A stretch of DNA of 36,706 nucleotides from DASZPL01 sp035550315 (GCA_035550315.1 DASZPL010000043.1:1-36706), one strand, 5' to 3'. Positions 7,483 through 15,278 are shown, counted from the stretch's first letter. Numbers and translations: made by a program. Notes: generated from the sequence alone by a model not told the origin.

Positions 7483-8031
7483 ATGACCGAAGTTGCCGAC
7501 CGCTATCGCCGGATCGCCGACGGCTTCACGACCCGACTCGACGGCGTCGCAGCCGACGGCTGGGACGCGGCGAGCCCGTGCGACGAGTGGACCGGCCGCG
7601 ACATCGTCGAGCACGTCGTGGCGACCCATCGGCGGGTCCGCGCCGCGCTGGACGGCACCGAGGCGGAGCCGGTGGACCCGGAGGGCGACCTGCGGGCTCA
7701 GTGGCGCGCGGCCCGCGCCGAGATCGAGTCGGCGCTGGCCGATCCGGTCATGGCGACGACGGTCGTCGGCGGCATGTTCGGGGAGCAACCGTTCGAGTCG
7801 CTGGTCGGCCGGCTGTTGTGCGCCGACACGCTGATCCACACCTGGGACCTCGCCCGGGCAACCGGTCAGGACGACCGGCTCGACCCGGACGGCGTAGCCA
7901 AGGCGTTCGAGTTCCTCACGCCGATCGACGAAGCGATCCGCCGACCCGGTGGCTTCGGTCCGAAGCTCGAGCCGCCCACCGACGCCGACGAGCAGGCCAG
8001 GTTCTTGGCGTTCTGCGGTCGATCCGGCTAG
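7483..8031 (+). CDS. TIGR03086 family metal-binding protein (DinB / mycothiol-dependent-isomerase-like fold)
   Basis: A 182-residue protein with the actinobacterial TIGR03086 pattern: SPCDEWTGRDIVEHVVATH (about 30-48) near the N-terminus and LLCADTLIHTWDLARATG (about 108-125) in the middle. The histidines of these two motifs are the expected metal ligands of the DinB-like four-helix bundle shared with maleylpyruvate isomerase. Relatives use mycothiol or act as small-molecule transferases; the substrate is unknown. The start has no RBS and a TANNNT box 6 nt upstream. Its TAG stop shares the tetranucleotide CTAG (8028-8031) with the stop of the convergent MarR gene. Confidence 0.85.
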   Translation: MTEVADRYRRIADGFTTRLDGVAADGWDAASPCDEWTGRDIVEHVVATHRRVRAALDGTEAEPVDPEGDLRAQWRAARAEIESALADPVMATTVVGGMFGEQPFESLVGRLLCADTLIHTWDLARATGQDDRLDPDGVAKAFEFLTPIDEAIRRPGGFGPKLEPPTDADEQARFLAFCGRSG

Positions 8032-8492
8032 CCCGCGACCGACGGCTCGTTGCCGTCCATCAGCGGCTCGAGCAGCGGCGCGAGCTGGCGCAGCTCGGAG
8101 ATGTGCAACTCCGTGAGCTGACGGATCGCGCGCTCCCCGCGCGGGGTCACGGTCAGGCGCACCACGCGCCCGTCGATGTCGTCGCGGTGGCGCTCGATGT
8201 AGCCGCCGGCCTGCACCCGGTCGGCGAGCTCGACGGCGCTGTGATGCCGCAGCACGAGGTAGTTGGCGACCTCGCCGATCGTCGGCCCGCGCTCGTCCGC
8301 GTGACCTTTGATGGCAAGCAGCAACTGGTGCTGGGCGTGGGTCAGCCCGACCTGGCGAGCCTGATCTTCGCTCCACCGGTTGAATCGGCGTAGCGCCGTG
8401 CGGAACCTCAACAGCGCGGGAAAGTCGAGGTCGCCGTCCTGAGTCACCCGCACACTGTTGCAAATATCGCGCGGGTGCGCATCACTCTTCAT
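8028..8492 (-). CDS. MarR family transcriptional regulator
   Basis: A 154-residue winged-helix regulator. LRFRTALRRFNRWSEDQAR forms the N-terminal dimerisation helix, TIGEVANYLVLRHHSAVELA the recognition helix region, and DDIDGRVVRLTVTPRGERAI the wing with its conserved DxRxxxLxLT-like core. The start is uncertain. ATG 8492 gives a short unconserved N-terminus. GTG 8447 (139 residues) begins just before the conserved part and has AACAGT ending 6 nt upstream, so it could be the true leaderless start. The small basic gene starts divergently at 8548 and is a plausible target, as is MarR itself (TTGCAA-containing sequence at 8458-8463). The ligand is unknown. Confidence 0.88.
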   Translation of the reverse strand: MKSDAHPRDICNSVRVTQDGDLDFPALLRFRTALRRFNRWSEDQARQVGLTHAQHQLLLAIKGHADERGPTIGEVANYLVLRHHSAVELADRVQAGGYIERHRDDIDGRVVRLTVTPRGERAIRQLTELHISELRQLAPLLEPLMDGNEPSVAG

Positions 8493-8547
8493 CGGATCCG
8501 GGTACGACGGCCGATAAGGGCACAAACTCCGCGATGAGGAGAAAGTG

Positions 8548-8817
8548 ATGGCGACCAGGAAGCAAATTTCCGCGGCCCGGCGAAACGTGCGGAAGGCACA
8601 GGCTGGCGCCCGGTCGAAGCGCAGCATCGCGAACCTGCCGAAGCAGACGCGGACCGCGCTCGGCAAGCAAGGGGCGGCCGTGGCGCAGCGCAAGCGCACC
8701 GGCGGCCGGTCTCCGGCGACGCGCTCCGAGCTCTACGACGAGGCCCGCCGGCGCAACATCCGAGGGCGGTCGAAGATGGGGCGCGACGAGCTCGCCCGCG
8801 CCCTCGGCCGGAAGTGA
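8548..8817 (+). CDS. Small basic protein with a C-terminal Rho-N/SAP-like motif
   Basis: An 89-residue, strongly basic protein. The N-terminal half is Lys/Arg/Ala rich (RKQISAARRNVRKAQ, then LPKQTRTALGKQGAAVAQRK). The C-terminal SELYDEARRRNIRGRSKMG followed by RDELARAL looks like the short helix-extended-loop-helix motif found in the Rho N-terminal domain and SAP-type nucleic-acid binders. GAGGAG (8536-8541) fits the ATG at 8548 (6-nt spacing) better than the GTG at 8545. Homologues in actinomycetes are sometimes named plasmid stabilization proteins, but nothing here suggests a plasmid or toxin-antitoxin role. I infer binding to DNA or RNA. It is divergent from the MarR gene. Confidence 0.7.
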   Translation: MATRKQISAARRNVRKAQAGARSKRSIANLPKQTRTALGKQGAAVAQRKRTGGRSPATRSELYDEARRRNIRGRSKMGRDELARALGRK

Positions 8818-8818
8818 G

Positions 8819-8835
8819 CCTCGCTCAGAGCGAGG
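8819..8835. terminator. Hairpin at convergent gene ends
   Basis: CCTCGCT-CAG-AGCGAGG is a perfect 7-bp stem with a 3-nt loop. It begins 2 nt after the stop of the small basic gene and contains the stop of the F420 oxidoreductase gene coming from the other side. It has no U-tract but could serve both strands. Confidence 0.45.
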
Positions 8836-9772
8836 GCAGGACCTGCTCGGCGAGGAACCGGATGCCGCCGGCCTGGTCGGGCCCCATCTGGGAGATGTAG
8901 ACCTCGTCGAAGCCGGCGTCGACGTACTTCTTGATCTTCGCGGCAGCGCGCTCCGGGTCCGGCCCGCACGGCACATCCTCGGCGACCTTCTCCGGCGAGG
9001 TGGCGGCGCTGAGGTCCTCAAACTGCGTCCAGGACGGCAGTTCCTGCGCGCTCTGGCCGCCGATCGCCTCGAAGCCCCACAGCCGGTACGCCGTCTTGGC
9101 CGCGTCATCGGCAGACGGCGCCCAGCAGATCTTCATCCCGCCCTGGGTCACGCCACGGCCGCCGGCGGAGCGATAGCGGCGCAGCAGCTCACCGTCCGGT
9201 TGGGTGGTCACCCAGCCGTCGCCAACCCGCGCGGCCAGCTCGGTGGAAGCCGGCCCGAAGCCGGACACCAAGATCGGCGGCGGCTGGTCCGGCAGCGAGA
9301 AGATCCGCGCATTGTCGACGGTGTAGTGCGCGCCGCGATGCGTCACGGCTTCGCCGGTCCACAGCCGGCGGATCACCTCGATCGCCTCTTCCAGCTGCTC
9401 GAGCCGGATCGGCGGTGGCGGCCAGGCACCGCCGAGGATGTGTTCGTTCAACCGCTCACCGCTGCCGACGCCGAACGAGAACCGGCCGGGTGCGAGCGAC
9501 GCCACCGTGGCAGTGGCTTGGGCGATGACCGCCGGATGGATCCGGTGCGTCGGGCAGGTGACCGCGGTCGTCATGTGCAGCTCGGTCTTCGCCGCGATCG
9601 CGCCGAGCACCGCCCACACGAACGCGCTTTCCCCCTGCTCGCGTGACCACGGGTGGTAGTGGTCGGAGATCCAGATCCGGTCGAACCCCGCGTCGGCCGC
9701 CAGCTGTGCGGTGTCGAGCAGCTCGGTCGGGCTGAGCTCTTCGGCGGACAGGAAGTACCCGAAATTCGTCAT
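8825..9772 (-). CDS. LLM-class F420-dependent oxidoreductase (TIGR03557, FGD-like)
   Basis: A 315-residue TIM-barrel flavin/F420 oxidoreductase. FGYFLSAEE at the N-terminus, GFDRIWISDHYHPWS (about 29-43), TTAVTCPTHRIHPAVIAQA and FSFGVGSGERLNEHILG match the G6PDH-related subgroup TIGR03557 of the F420-dependent luciferase-like family. The ATG at 9772 with GGAG just upstream gives the family's usual length; the much longer open frame to 10765 is read-through over the next gene. It is the last gene of the TPP/GMC operon (29-nt gap to the GMC gene). It should pass hydride between coenzyme F420 and an alcohol or sugar-phosphate-like substrate, which is not identifiable here. Use of F420 implies the host makes F420. 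Confidence 0.88.
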   Translation of the reverse strand: MTNFGYFLSAEELSPTELLDTAQLAADAGFDRIWISDHYHPWSREQGESAFVWAVLGAIAAKTELHMTTAVTCPTHRIHPAVIAQATATVASLAPGRFSFGVGSGERLNEHILGGAWPPPPIRLEQLEEAIEVIRRLWTGEAVTHRGAHYTVDNARIFSLPDQPPPILVSGFGPASTELAARVGDGWVTTQPDGELLRRYRSAGGRGVTQGGMKICWAPSADDAAKTAYRLWGFEAIGGQSAQELPSWTQFEDLSAATSPEKVAEDVPCGPDPERAAAKIKKYVDAGFDEVYISQMGPDQAGGIRFLAEQVLPSL

Positions 9773-9801
9773 GTTCTCCGGCGTACCCGCCTCATCGGCG
9801 A

Positions 9802-11451
9802 TCAGACCGGGCTGGCCACGCCGGCTCGCTGCCCGGAGATCAATAGATCGGCGGCGCGCGCGGCCAGCGCCATGATGGTGAGCGCTGGGTTGGCCGAACC
9901 CTGCGTCGGGAGCACGCTGCCGTCGACGACGTACAGGTTCTCGATCGACCAGCTGCGCAACCGGCTGTCGACGACCCCGTCTTCGGCGCGCTTGCTCATC
10001 CGCGCCCCGCCGACCAGGTGTGCGTAACGATCGATGGTCATCAGCTCGGTCGCACCCGCGGCCTGCAAGATGTCGCGCTGCACCTGCTCGGCGGCGGTCA
10101 CCACGGCACGGTCGTTGTCGCACTGGCTGTAGCTGAACCGCGCCACCGGCAACCCGAAGCGGTCCTTCTCCTCGTCGAGGGTGACCCGGTTGTCGGCCTG
10201 CGGCAGGAACTCGCACAGCGCGCCGAGCGTCGCCCAATGCACGTAGTCGCGCATGTACTCCCGGAGCGACGCACCCCAATGGTCTTGCGCCGCAACGTGT
10301 TCCGCCCAGGTGATCGGCAGCGGTGAGACGTTCTGGATGGAGAAGCCGCGCTGGTAGGGCTTGGCCGGATCGGTCTCGTAGAACGCCTCGGTGGTCAACT
10401 CGGGAGGCGGCGACTTGTACATCCGGATCTCCGCGTCGAACCGGCCGGCGACTTGCGGTGCGCCCTGCACCATGACGTAACGACCGACCTGGTCGTGGTC
10501 GTTCACCAATCCGTCCGGCCAGCGCGGCGTCGCCGAGTTGAGCAGCAGCCGCGGCGTCTCGATCGCGTAACCGGAGACGGCGACCATGCGGGCTCGTTGG
10601 AAGCGCTCGGTCCCGTCGCGGAAGTAACGCACGCCGGTCGCGCGGCCGGCATCGTCGTCCACCTCGATCCGGCTGACCATGCAGTCGGCCCGGACCTCCG
10701 CGCCATGCGCCAGCGCATCCGGCACGTGCGTGATCAGCGGTGACGCCTTCGCGTTGACCTTGCACCCCTGCAGGCAGAAGCCGCGGTAGATGCAGTGCGG
10801 CCGGTTGCCGAACCGGCCGTTGGTGATCGCGACCGGCCCGACCTTCACCGGGACGCCGAGGGCGAGGCAGCCGCGTTGCATGATCTCGCCGTTGCCACCG
10901 ATCGGGTGCGGCCGATGCGGGTAGCCATGCGGGTCGCCCCAGGGCCAGTCCTCGCCGGCGACCGGCAACTCCTCCTCGATCGCCTGGTAGTACGGGCGGA
11001 GCTCGGCGTACGAGATCGGCCAGTCGGCACCGACCCCGTCGTTCGAGTACGTCGCGAAGTCCGACGGATGCAGCCGGGGCACGTACCCGGCGTAATGGAC
11101 CATCGAGCCGCCGACGCCGCGACCGGAGTTGTTGGAGCCGAGCGGCACCGGATCGTCGCCGTCGATCACCCGCGGGTCGGTCCAGTACAGGTGGTGCGAA
11201 CCGAACTCGTCGGAGACCCAGTCGCGGTCGGGGTCCCAGAACGGGCCGGCGTCGAACGCGACGACCTTCCAGCCGGCGCGGGCCAGGCGTTGCACCAGCG
11301 TGGCGCCGCCGGCGCCGCAGCCGACGATCGCCAGGTCGACCTCGTCGTCGTCGGCGAACCGCCGCATGTCCCGCCTCAACTGGTGGTTGGTGCGGCTGCC
11401 GTCGTTCGGTAACAGCCAGGCCGACGCGTTGCGGCTACGAACGCCGGCCAT
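9802..11451 (-). CDS. GMC family oxidoreductase (gluconate 2-dehydrogenase alpha-like)
   Basis: A 549-residue FAD flavoprotein. The Rossmann dinucleotide motif is VGCGAGGATL (43-52), followed by GRGVGGSMVHYAGYVPR in the FAD and substrate region, a cysteine-rich CIYRGFCLQGC, and a C-terminal catalytic pair in YAHLVGGARMS (H478) and GSANPALTIMALAARAAD (N521). The start ATG at 11451 overlaps the stop of the subunit-3 gene by one base (TGATG), so the two are translationally coupled. Together they look like the large and small subunits of a membrane-type sugar/gluconate dehydrogenase, but no signal peptide is seen and no cytochrome c subunit is encoded nearby. It probably oxidises a sugar, sugar acid or other alcohol; the acceptor is unknown. 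Confidence 0.9.
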   Translation of the reverse strand: MAGVRSRNASAWLLPNDGSRTNHQLRRDMRRFADDDEVDLAIVGCGAGGATLVQRLARAGWKVVAFDAGPFWDPDRDWVSDEFGSHHLYWTDPRVIDGDDPVPLGSNNSGRGVGGSMVHYAGYVPRLHPSDFATYSNDGVGADWPISYAELRPYYQAIEEELPVAGEDWPWGDPHGYPHRPHPIGGNGEIMQRGCLALGVPVKVGPVAITNGRFGNRPHCIYRGFCLQGCKVNAKASPLITHVPDALAHGAEVRADCMVSRIEVDDDAGRATGVRYFRDGTERFQRARMVAVSGYAIETPRLLLNSATPRWPDGLVNDHDQVGRYVMVQGAPQVAGRFDAEIRMYKSPPPELTTEAFYETDPAKPYQRGFSIQNVSPLPITWAEHVAAQDHWGASLREYMRDYVHWATLGALCEFLPQADNRVTLDEEKDRFGLPVARFSYSQCDNDRAVVTAAEQVQRDILQAAGATELMTIDRYAHLVGGARMSKRAEDGVVDSRLRSWSIENLYVVDGSVLPTQGSANPALTIMALAARAADLLISGQRAGVASPV

Positions 11452-12113
11452 CAGTCCGTGCGCTCGGCGACGATCGGGTCGCGATCGCTGACGTCGCGGA
11501 CCTCCCACGGCTCGCGCGCGTCGACGCCGGGATGCTTGTAGCCGCGCGGGTACGCCGGACCGCCGAAGCCGATCTCGTTCCAGGCGAACGGATGGCTGTA
11601 GAACGCGGTGCACGCGTAGCGGGTCCACAGGCTCCAGACGTGTTTCGCCGGCATCCCGTGCCAGTCGTCGGTGCCGCGATGGAGCACCGCGTTGAGGACC
11701 GCGGCCTGGTCGTCCTCGGCCAACTGCGCGAAGTCGCCGCCGAACGCTTCGACGGCGTCCGCGTCCAGCCCGGCAGCACTGCGCTGGAACGCCTCGCCGT
11801 CCTCGGGCATGTCGGCGTAGTGCCAACCGTCGGTTTCGGCCTCGGCCAGCCGGGCGTCGACCATCTCGACGATCGGGATCCGCGGCTCGCCGCGTTGGTC
11901 GAGCAGCCGGTCGAACAACGCGGTCATGGTCGCCTGCTCGGCGGGGGTGAAGAACCGGATCGGCGGCGGCGCGGTCAGCCGCGAGAGCACGACCGCCGCG
12001 GTGGCGTCGTCCCAGGTCGGCACCTGGCCGAGCACGTCGTAGCCGGGGAAGCGGCCCTGCTCCCCGCCGGGCGTCAGACCGACGGTCGGCGGCCGGCGGA
12101 AGCTTCGGCTCAT
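11451..12113 (-). CDS. Gluconate 2-dehydrogenase subunit 3 family protein
   Basis: A 220-residue partner of the GMC flavoenzyme (PF13618-type). The family core is FFTPAEQATMTALFDRLLDQ (about 54-73), a helical middle, and a C-terminal YSHPFAWNEIGFGGPAYPRG segment. In classical gluconate dehydrogenases this subunit carries a twin-arginine signal that exports the complex. Here the N-terminus (MSRSFRRPPTVGLTPGGEQG) lacks a hydrophobic h-region, so the complex probably stays in the cytoplasm. It lies 27 nt after the 4-TM gene and overlaps the GMC start by one base. Its expected role is stability and maturation of the flavoprotein, not catalysis. Confidence 0.87.
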   Translation of the reverse strand: MSRSFRRPPTVGLTPGGEQGRFPGYDVLGQVPTWDDATAAVVLSRLTAPPPIRFFTPAEQATMTALFDRLLDQRGEPRIPIVEMVDARLAEAETDGWHYADMPEDGEAFQRSAAGLDADAVEAFGGDFAQLAEDDQAAVLNAVLHRGTDDWHGMPAKHVWSLWTRYACTAFYSHPFAWNEIGFGGPAYPRGYKHPGVDAREPWEVRDVSDRDPIVAERTD

Positions 12114-12140
12114 CGCCGGCTCGACGGTCGACCGGTCACG

Positions 12141-12593
12141 TCACTCGCCTTCACGGCGCAAAATCGCCGCGAGCAGTCCCATGCCGCCGACCATCGTCAT
12201 GAGCATCGGAGCGAGCAGCGGCGGCCCCATCTCGATGTTGTAGCGGGTGAGCCGCCAGCCGCCGGGCCGCTGCCCGATGCCACGGACATGCAGGTAGGTC
12301 CCCTGCAACCCGTTAGCGACGATCGCCGCCGACGTCACAGGCAGCACCGTCTTCGCGGCGCGCTTGTTGAGCATTCCGGCGATGCCGCTGACCAGGCCGA
12401 CCGGACCGAGCGCGACCGGCAGCCACATCATCCGGTTGCCGAAGCTGGCGCGGTCGTGCTCGAAGAAGATCTCGGCCGCGGTGATGATCGCGCCGACCCC
12501 GGTGAGGGCGGACAGCGACCGCTCGAAATGGCCGGTGCGGATGTTTTTGACGGCGCGGTCGAGCAAGTGCTCGGTCTCGGTGACGACGGCCAC
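12141..12593 (-). CDS. Hypothetical integral membrane protein with four TM helices
   Basis: A 150-residue protein with four hydrophobic segments, at about 27-44, 56-75, 83-102 and 124-145, and charged ends (HLLDRAVKNIRTGHFERS at the N-terminus, LRREGE at the C-terminus). I do not recognise a named family. The GTG at 12593 comes 2 nt after the stop of the TPP-enzyme gene and has AAGGA at 7 nt. The longer open frame to 13001 is read-through over that gene. The conserved loop HVRGIGQRPGGW between TM3 and TM4 could face a partner. Position between the TPP enzyme and the GMC pair suggests it anchors or serves that redox system; this is inference only. Confidence 0.75.
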   Translation of the reverse strand: MAVVTETEHLLDRAVKNIRTGHFERSLSALTGVGAIITAAEIFFEHDRASFGNRMMWLPVALGPVGLVSGIAGMLNKRAAKTVLPVTSAAIVANGLQGTYLHVRGIGQRPGGWRLTRYNIEMGPPLLAPMLMTMVGGMGLLAAILRREGE

Positions 12594-12595
12594 GG

Positions 12596-14383
12596 TCAGT
12601 CCTTGCTGCCCGGCAGGAACTCCTGCGCCTTGAGTTTCACACCCTCCTTGATGACGTCCCAGCGGTCGGCGTCGCCACGGATGATCGACGTGGCGGCGTT
12701 CTCGATCTGCTCGAGCGTCGCGTGCGGCGGGATCGGCGGCACTGCCGGGTCGGTCATGAACTCCAGCAGCATCGGCCGGTCGGCCTGCAGCGCCTGGGTC
12801 CAGGCGTCGGCGACACCGTCCGGCGAGTCCACCTTCACGGCACCCAACCCGAGGCTGCGGGCGTAGTCGGCGTACGGGAAGTCGGGCAGCTCCTGCGACG
12901 GCAGGAACGACGGCGCACCTTCCATGGCCCGCATCTCCCAGGTCACCTGGTTGAGGTCGTCGTTGTGCAGCACCGCCACGATCAGCCGAGGGTCGCTCCA
13001 TTCCTTCCAGTACTTCGAGATGGTGATCAGCTCGTTGATGCCGTTCATCTGCATCGCACCGTCACCGACCAGCGCGATGCAGGGCCGGTGCGGATTGCCG
13101 AACTTGGCGCCGATCACGTACGGCACGCCCGGCCCCATCGTCGCCAGCGTCCCGGACAGCGAGCCGCGCATGTCGCCGTGCAGCTTCAGGTGCCGGGCAT
13201 ACCAGTTGGCCGATGAACCGGAGTCGGCGGCGAGGATCACGTCGTCGGGCAGCCGCGGGGACAGCTCGGCGAAGACCAGTTGCGGGTTGATCGGGTCGGC
13301 GCCGGTGTGCGCCTGCCGGTCCATCACCTGCCACCACCGCGCGACGCCGGCCTCGATCTTCTCGCGCCAGTCACGGTCGGTCTTCCGCTCGAGCATCGGC
13401 AGCAGCTGCTTGAGGGTCGCCTGGGCATCGCCGATCAGGTTGACCTCGTACGGATAGCGCATCCCGATGAAGCGGCCGTCGATGTCGATCTGCACGGCGC
13501 GCGCCTGCCCGAACTTCGGCAGGAACTGGGTGTACGGGAAGTTCGACCCGATGGTGAGCAGCGTGTCGCAGCCCATCATCAGGTCGTACGACGGCCGGGT
13601 GCCGAGCAGGCCGATCGCGCCGGTGACGAACGGCCACTCGTCGGAGATGACGTCCTTGCCGAGCAGCGCCTTGGCGATGCCGGCGCCAAGCAAGTCGGCG
13701 ACGTCGACGACCTCGGCGCGCGCCGCCCGCGCACCCTGGCCGACCAGGATCGCGACCCGCTCGCCGGCGTTGAGCACGTCGGCGGCGTGGCCCAGCTCGG
13801 CCTCCGACGGCACCAGCTGCGGGCTCGTCATGCCGAGGCTGGACGGCACCATCTTGAAATCGTGGGTCGGCGCGGAGTACTCCAGCTCCTGCACGTCCGC
13901 CGGGATGATGATCGCGGTGACGCAGCGTTCGGCGACGGCGATCCGGATCGCGCGGTCGAGCACGTTCGGCAGCTGCTCCGGAACGGTCACCATCTGGCAG
14001 TACTCGTTGGCCACGTCCTTGAACAACGTGAGCAGGTCGACTTCCTGCTGGTAGGAGCCGCCCATCGCGCTGCGGTTGGTCTGCCCGACGATCGCCACCA
14101 CGGGTACGTGGTCGAGCTTCGCGTCGTACAGGCCGTTGAGCAGGTGGATGGCGCCGGGACCGGAGGTCGCGGTGCAGACCCCGAACCGGCCGGTGAACTT
14201 CGCGTAGCCGACCGCCTCGAACGCGGCCATCTCCTCGTGCCGCGCCTGGATGAACCGGGGCTGGTTGTCGGCGCGGCCCCACGCTGCGAGCAGGCCGTTG
14301 ATCCCGTCGCCGGCGTACCCGAAGACGAGATCGACGTCCCATTCACGCAGTCGTTGCAGCAAATAGTCGCCGACCGTGGGCAT
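12596..14383 (-). CDS. Thiamine pyrophosphate-dependent enzyme (pyruvate oxidase / acetolactate synthase-like)
   Basis: A 595-residue three-domain TPP enzyme. The N-terminal PYR domain has the catalytic glutamate in ARHEEMAAFEA (E50) and TSGPGAIHLLNGLYDAK. A central domain carries VGQGARAARAEV. The C-terminal PP domain has GDGAMQMNG (440-448) and the metal-binding NDD (474-476). The ATG at 14383 has GGAGGT at 7 nt, so the upstream in-frame ATG is not needed. It resembles PoxB-type pyruvate oxidases and actinomycete 'TPP-requiring proteins' more than biosynthetic IlvB, and no IlvN is near. It is first in a five-gene operon with a 4-TM protein, a GMC pair and an F420 enzyme. Likely chemistry is decarboxylation of pyruvate or another 2-oxo acid. 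Confidence 0.9.
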   Translation of the reverse strand: MPTVGDYLLQRLREWDVDLVFGYAGDGINGLLAAWGRADNQPRFIQARHEEMAAFEAVGYAKFTGRFGVCTATSGPGAIHLLNGLYDAKLDHVPVVAIVGQTNRSAMGGSYQQEVDLLTLFKDVANEYCQMVTVPEQLPNVLDRAIRIAVAERCVTAIIIPADVQELEYSAPTHDFKMVPSSLGMTSPQLVPSEAELGHAADVLNAGERVAILVGQGARAARAEVVDVADLLGAGIAKALLGKDVISDEWPFVTGAIGLLGTRPSYDLMMGCDTLLTIGSNFPYTQFLPKFGQARAVQIDIDGRFIGMRYPYEVNLIGDAQATLKQLLPMLERKTDRDWREKIEAGVARWWQVMDRQAHTGADPINPQLVFAELSPRLPDDVILAADSGSSANWYARHLKLHGDMRGSLSGTLATMGPGVPYVIGAKFGNPHRPCIALVGDGAMQMNGINELITISKYWKEWSDPRLIVAVLHNDDLNQVTWEMRAMEGAPSFLPSQELPDFPYADYARSLGLGAVKVDSPDGVADAWTQALQADRPMLLEFMTDPAVPPIPPHATLEQIENAATSIIRGDADRWDVIKEGVKLKAQEFLPGSKD

Positions 14384-14441
14384 GGCAGACCTCCGTTGGA
14401 GCCATTGGTTCGCTAGTCCCATGCCCGCAGTGCGTGCGAGT

Positions 14442-14458
14442 TAGACCTGTCTAGGTCT
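14442..14458. promoter_or_regulatory. TetR-type palindrome upstream of the TPP/GMC operon
   Basis: TAGAC-CT-GTCTA (14442-14453) is a perfect palindrome nested with AGACCT-N4-AGGTCT (14443-14458). It sits about 60 nt before the TPP-enzyme ATG and overlaps the stop of the DUF4393 gene. The shape is that of a TetR/AcrR operator. It does not match either operator proposed for the window's two TetR genes, so the binding protein is probably encoded elsewhere. A terminator for the DUF4393 operon is the alternative reading. Confidence 0.45.
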
Positions 14459-15278
14459 CCGGCAACTCCGGCGGTGGGAAGCACACGGCGCAAAAGTCCG
14501 CGCCGAACGGCGTGAGCAGGATGCTGCGCCGCACGGTCCGGCCGCGACCAGCCTGCTTGAGTGCCGCAGCGACGTCCGGCTGGGCCTCGAGCACCTGGTA
14601 GCGGGTCCGGTCGGTCACCGGCTCGCGGGAGAACCAGATCAGGCCGAGCCGGTAAAGGTTGTTCAGGTACGCCGGGACCCGGTCGAGGTGACGGCAACCG
14701 GCCTGCGCGCCGATCATCGACAGTCCCGGTGCGACCAGCTCGGAGCCGACGTTGAGCGGCCGGCTGGTGCGCACGTCGACCGCCGGCTGCGCGCCGTCGA
14801 GCGCCAGCAGCCGCAACACGCGGGCCTCGTCCGGTGCCAGCTCGCTGAGGATGCGGGAGTACGCCGGATGCAGCTCGTCGTCGACGCTGAGGTCTGCCGA
14901 CCGGCGCAGCAGCTCGGCGCCTTGCGCGTGCAGCGGCGGCTCCGGCACCGGTTCCGGCGTGACCGGGATGATCCGGTCGATGACGGTCGCACCCGGTAGC
15001 TCCGGCAGGTCGACCACGCCGAGCAGCTCTCGCGCCGCGTTCCGAAGCTCGTCGCCGACCGCGGCGAGGAACGTCGACGGCGACTCACCTGATACCGCCG
15101 CCCGCAGCACCCGGTTGCTGGCGGCGAGCGAGGCCGCCAGGCCCCAGCTGGCGGTGCGCGCCCATGCGGTGACGCCGAGCCGCACCAAGCCGGGCACCGC
15201 CTGCAGCGCGCTGCTCGGATGCGCGTCGGTGCGGCGTACCTCGACGACCGCCGGTTGCGGTGGCCCGTCCGGCGTCAT
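14451..15278 (-). CDS. Abi-alpha / DUF4393 family protein
   Basis: A 275-residue protein of the DUF4393 (Abi-alpha) family. An amphipathic or weakly hydrophobic N-terminal region (VPGLVRLGVTAWARTASWGL) precedes the conserved core: LHAQGAELLRRSADLS, HPAYSRILSELAPDEARVLR, and near the C-terminus RVPAYLNNLYRLGLIWFSRE, ending in LTPFGADFCAVCFPP. The ATG at 15278 overlaps the DUF445 stop by 4 nt (ATGA). The family name comes from a lactococcal abortive-infection protein, but actinomycete members are common chromosomal genes of unknown role. With a DUF445 membrane protein as partner and no defence genes nearby, a membrane-associated housekeeping or envelope function is at least as likely as phage defence. 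Confidence 0.75.
   Translation of the reverse strand: MTPDGPPQPAVVEVRRTDAHPSSALQAVPGLVRLGVTAWARTASWGLAASLAASNRVLRAAVSGESPSTFLAAVGDELRNAARELLGVVDLPELPGATVIDRIIPVTPEPVPEPPLHAQGAELLRRSADLSVDDELHPAYSRILSELAPDEARVLRLLALDGAQPAVDVRTSRPLNVGSELVAPGLSMIGAQAGCRHLDRVPAYLNNLYRLGLIWFSREPVTDRTRYQVLEAQPDVAAALKQAGRGRTVRRSILLTPFGADFCAVCFPPPELPET

Noticed and set aside
8548..8817. Plasmid stabilization or toxin-antitoxin protein
   Set aside because: No partner toxin or antitoxin gene and no plasmid features are present. The protein looks like a small nucleic-acid binder.
8825..10765. A 646-residue fusion of the F420 oxidoreductase with an N-terminal extension
   Set aside because: The extra part is an out-of-frame reading of the GMC gene. 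The ATG at 9772 with GGAG gives the family's usual length.
14451..15278. Phage-defence island based on the Abi-alpha name
   Set aside because: No other defence gene, integrase or mobile element is near, and the partner is a DUF445 housekeeping-type membrane protein.
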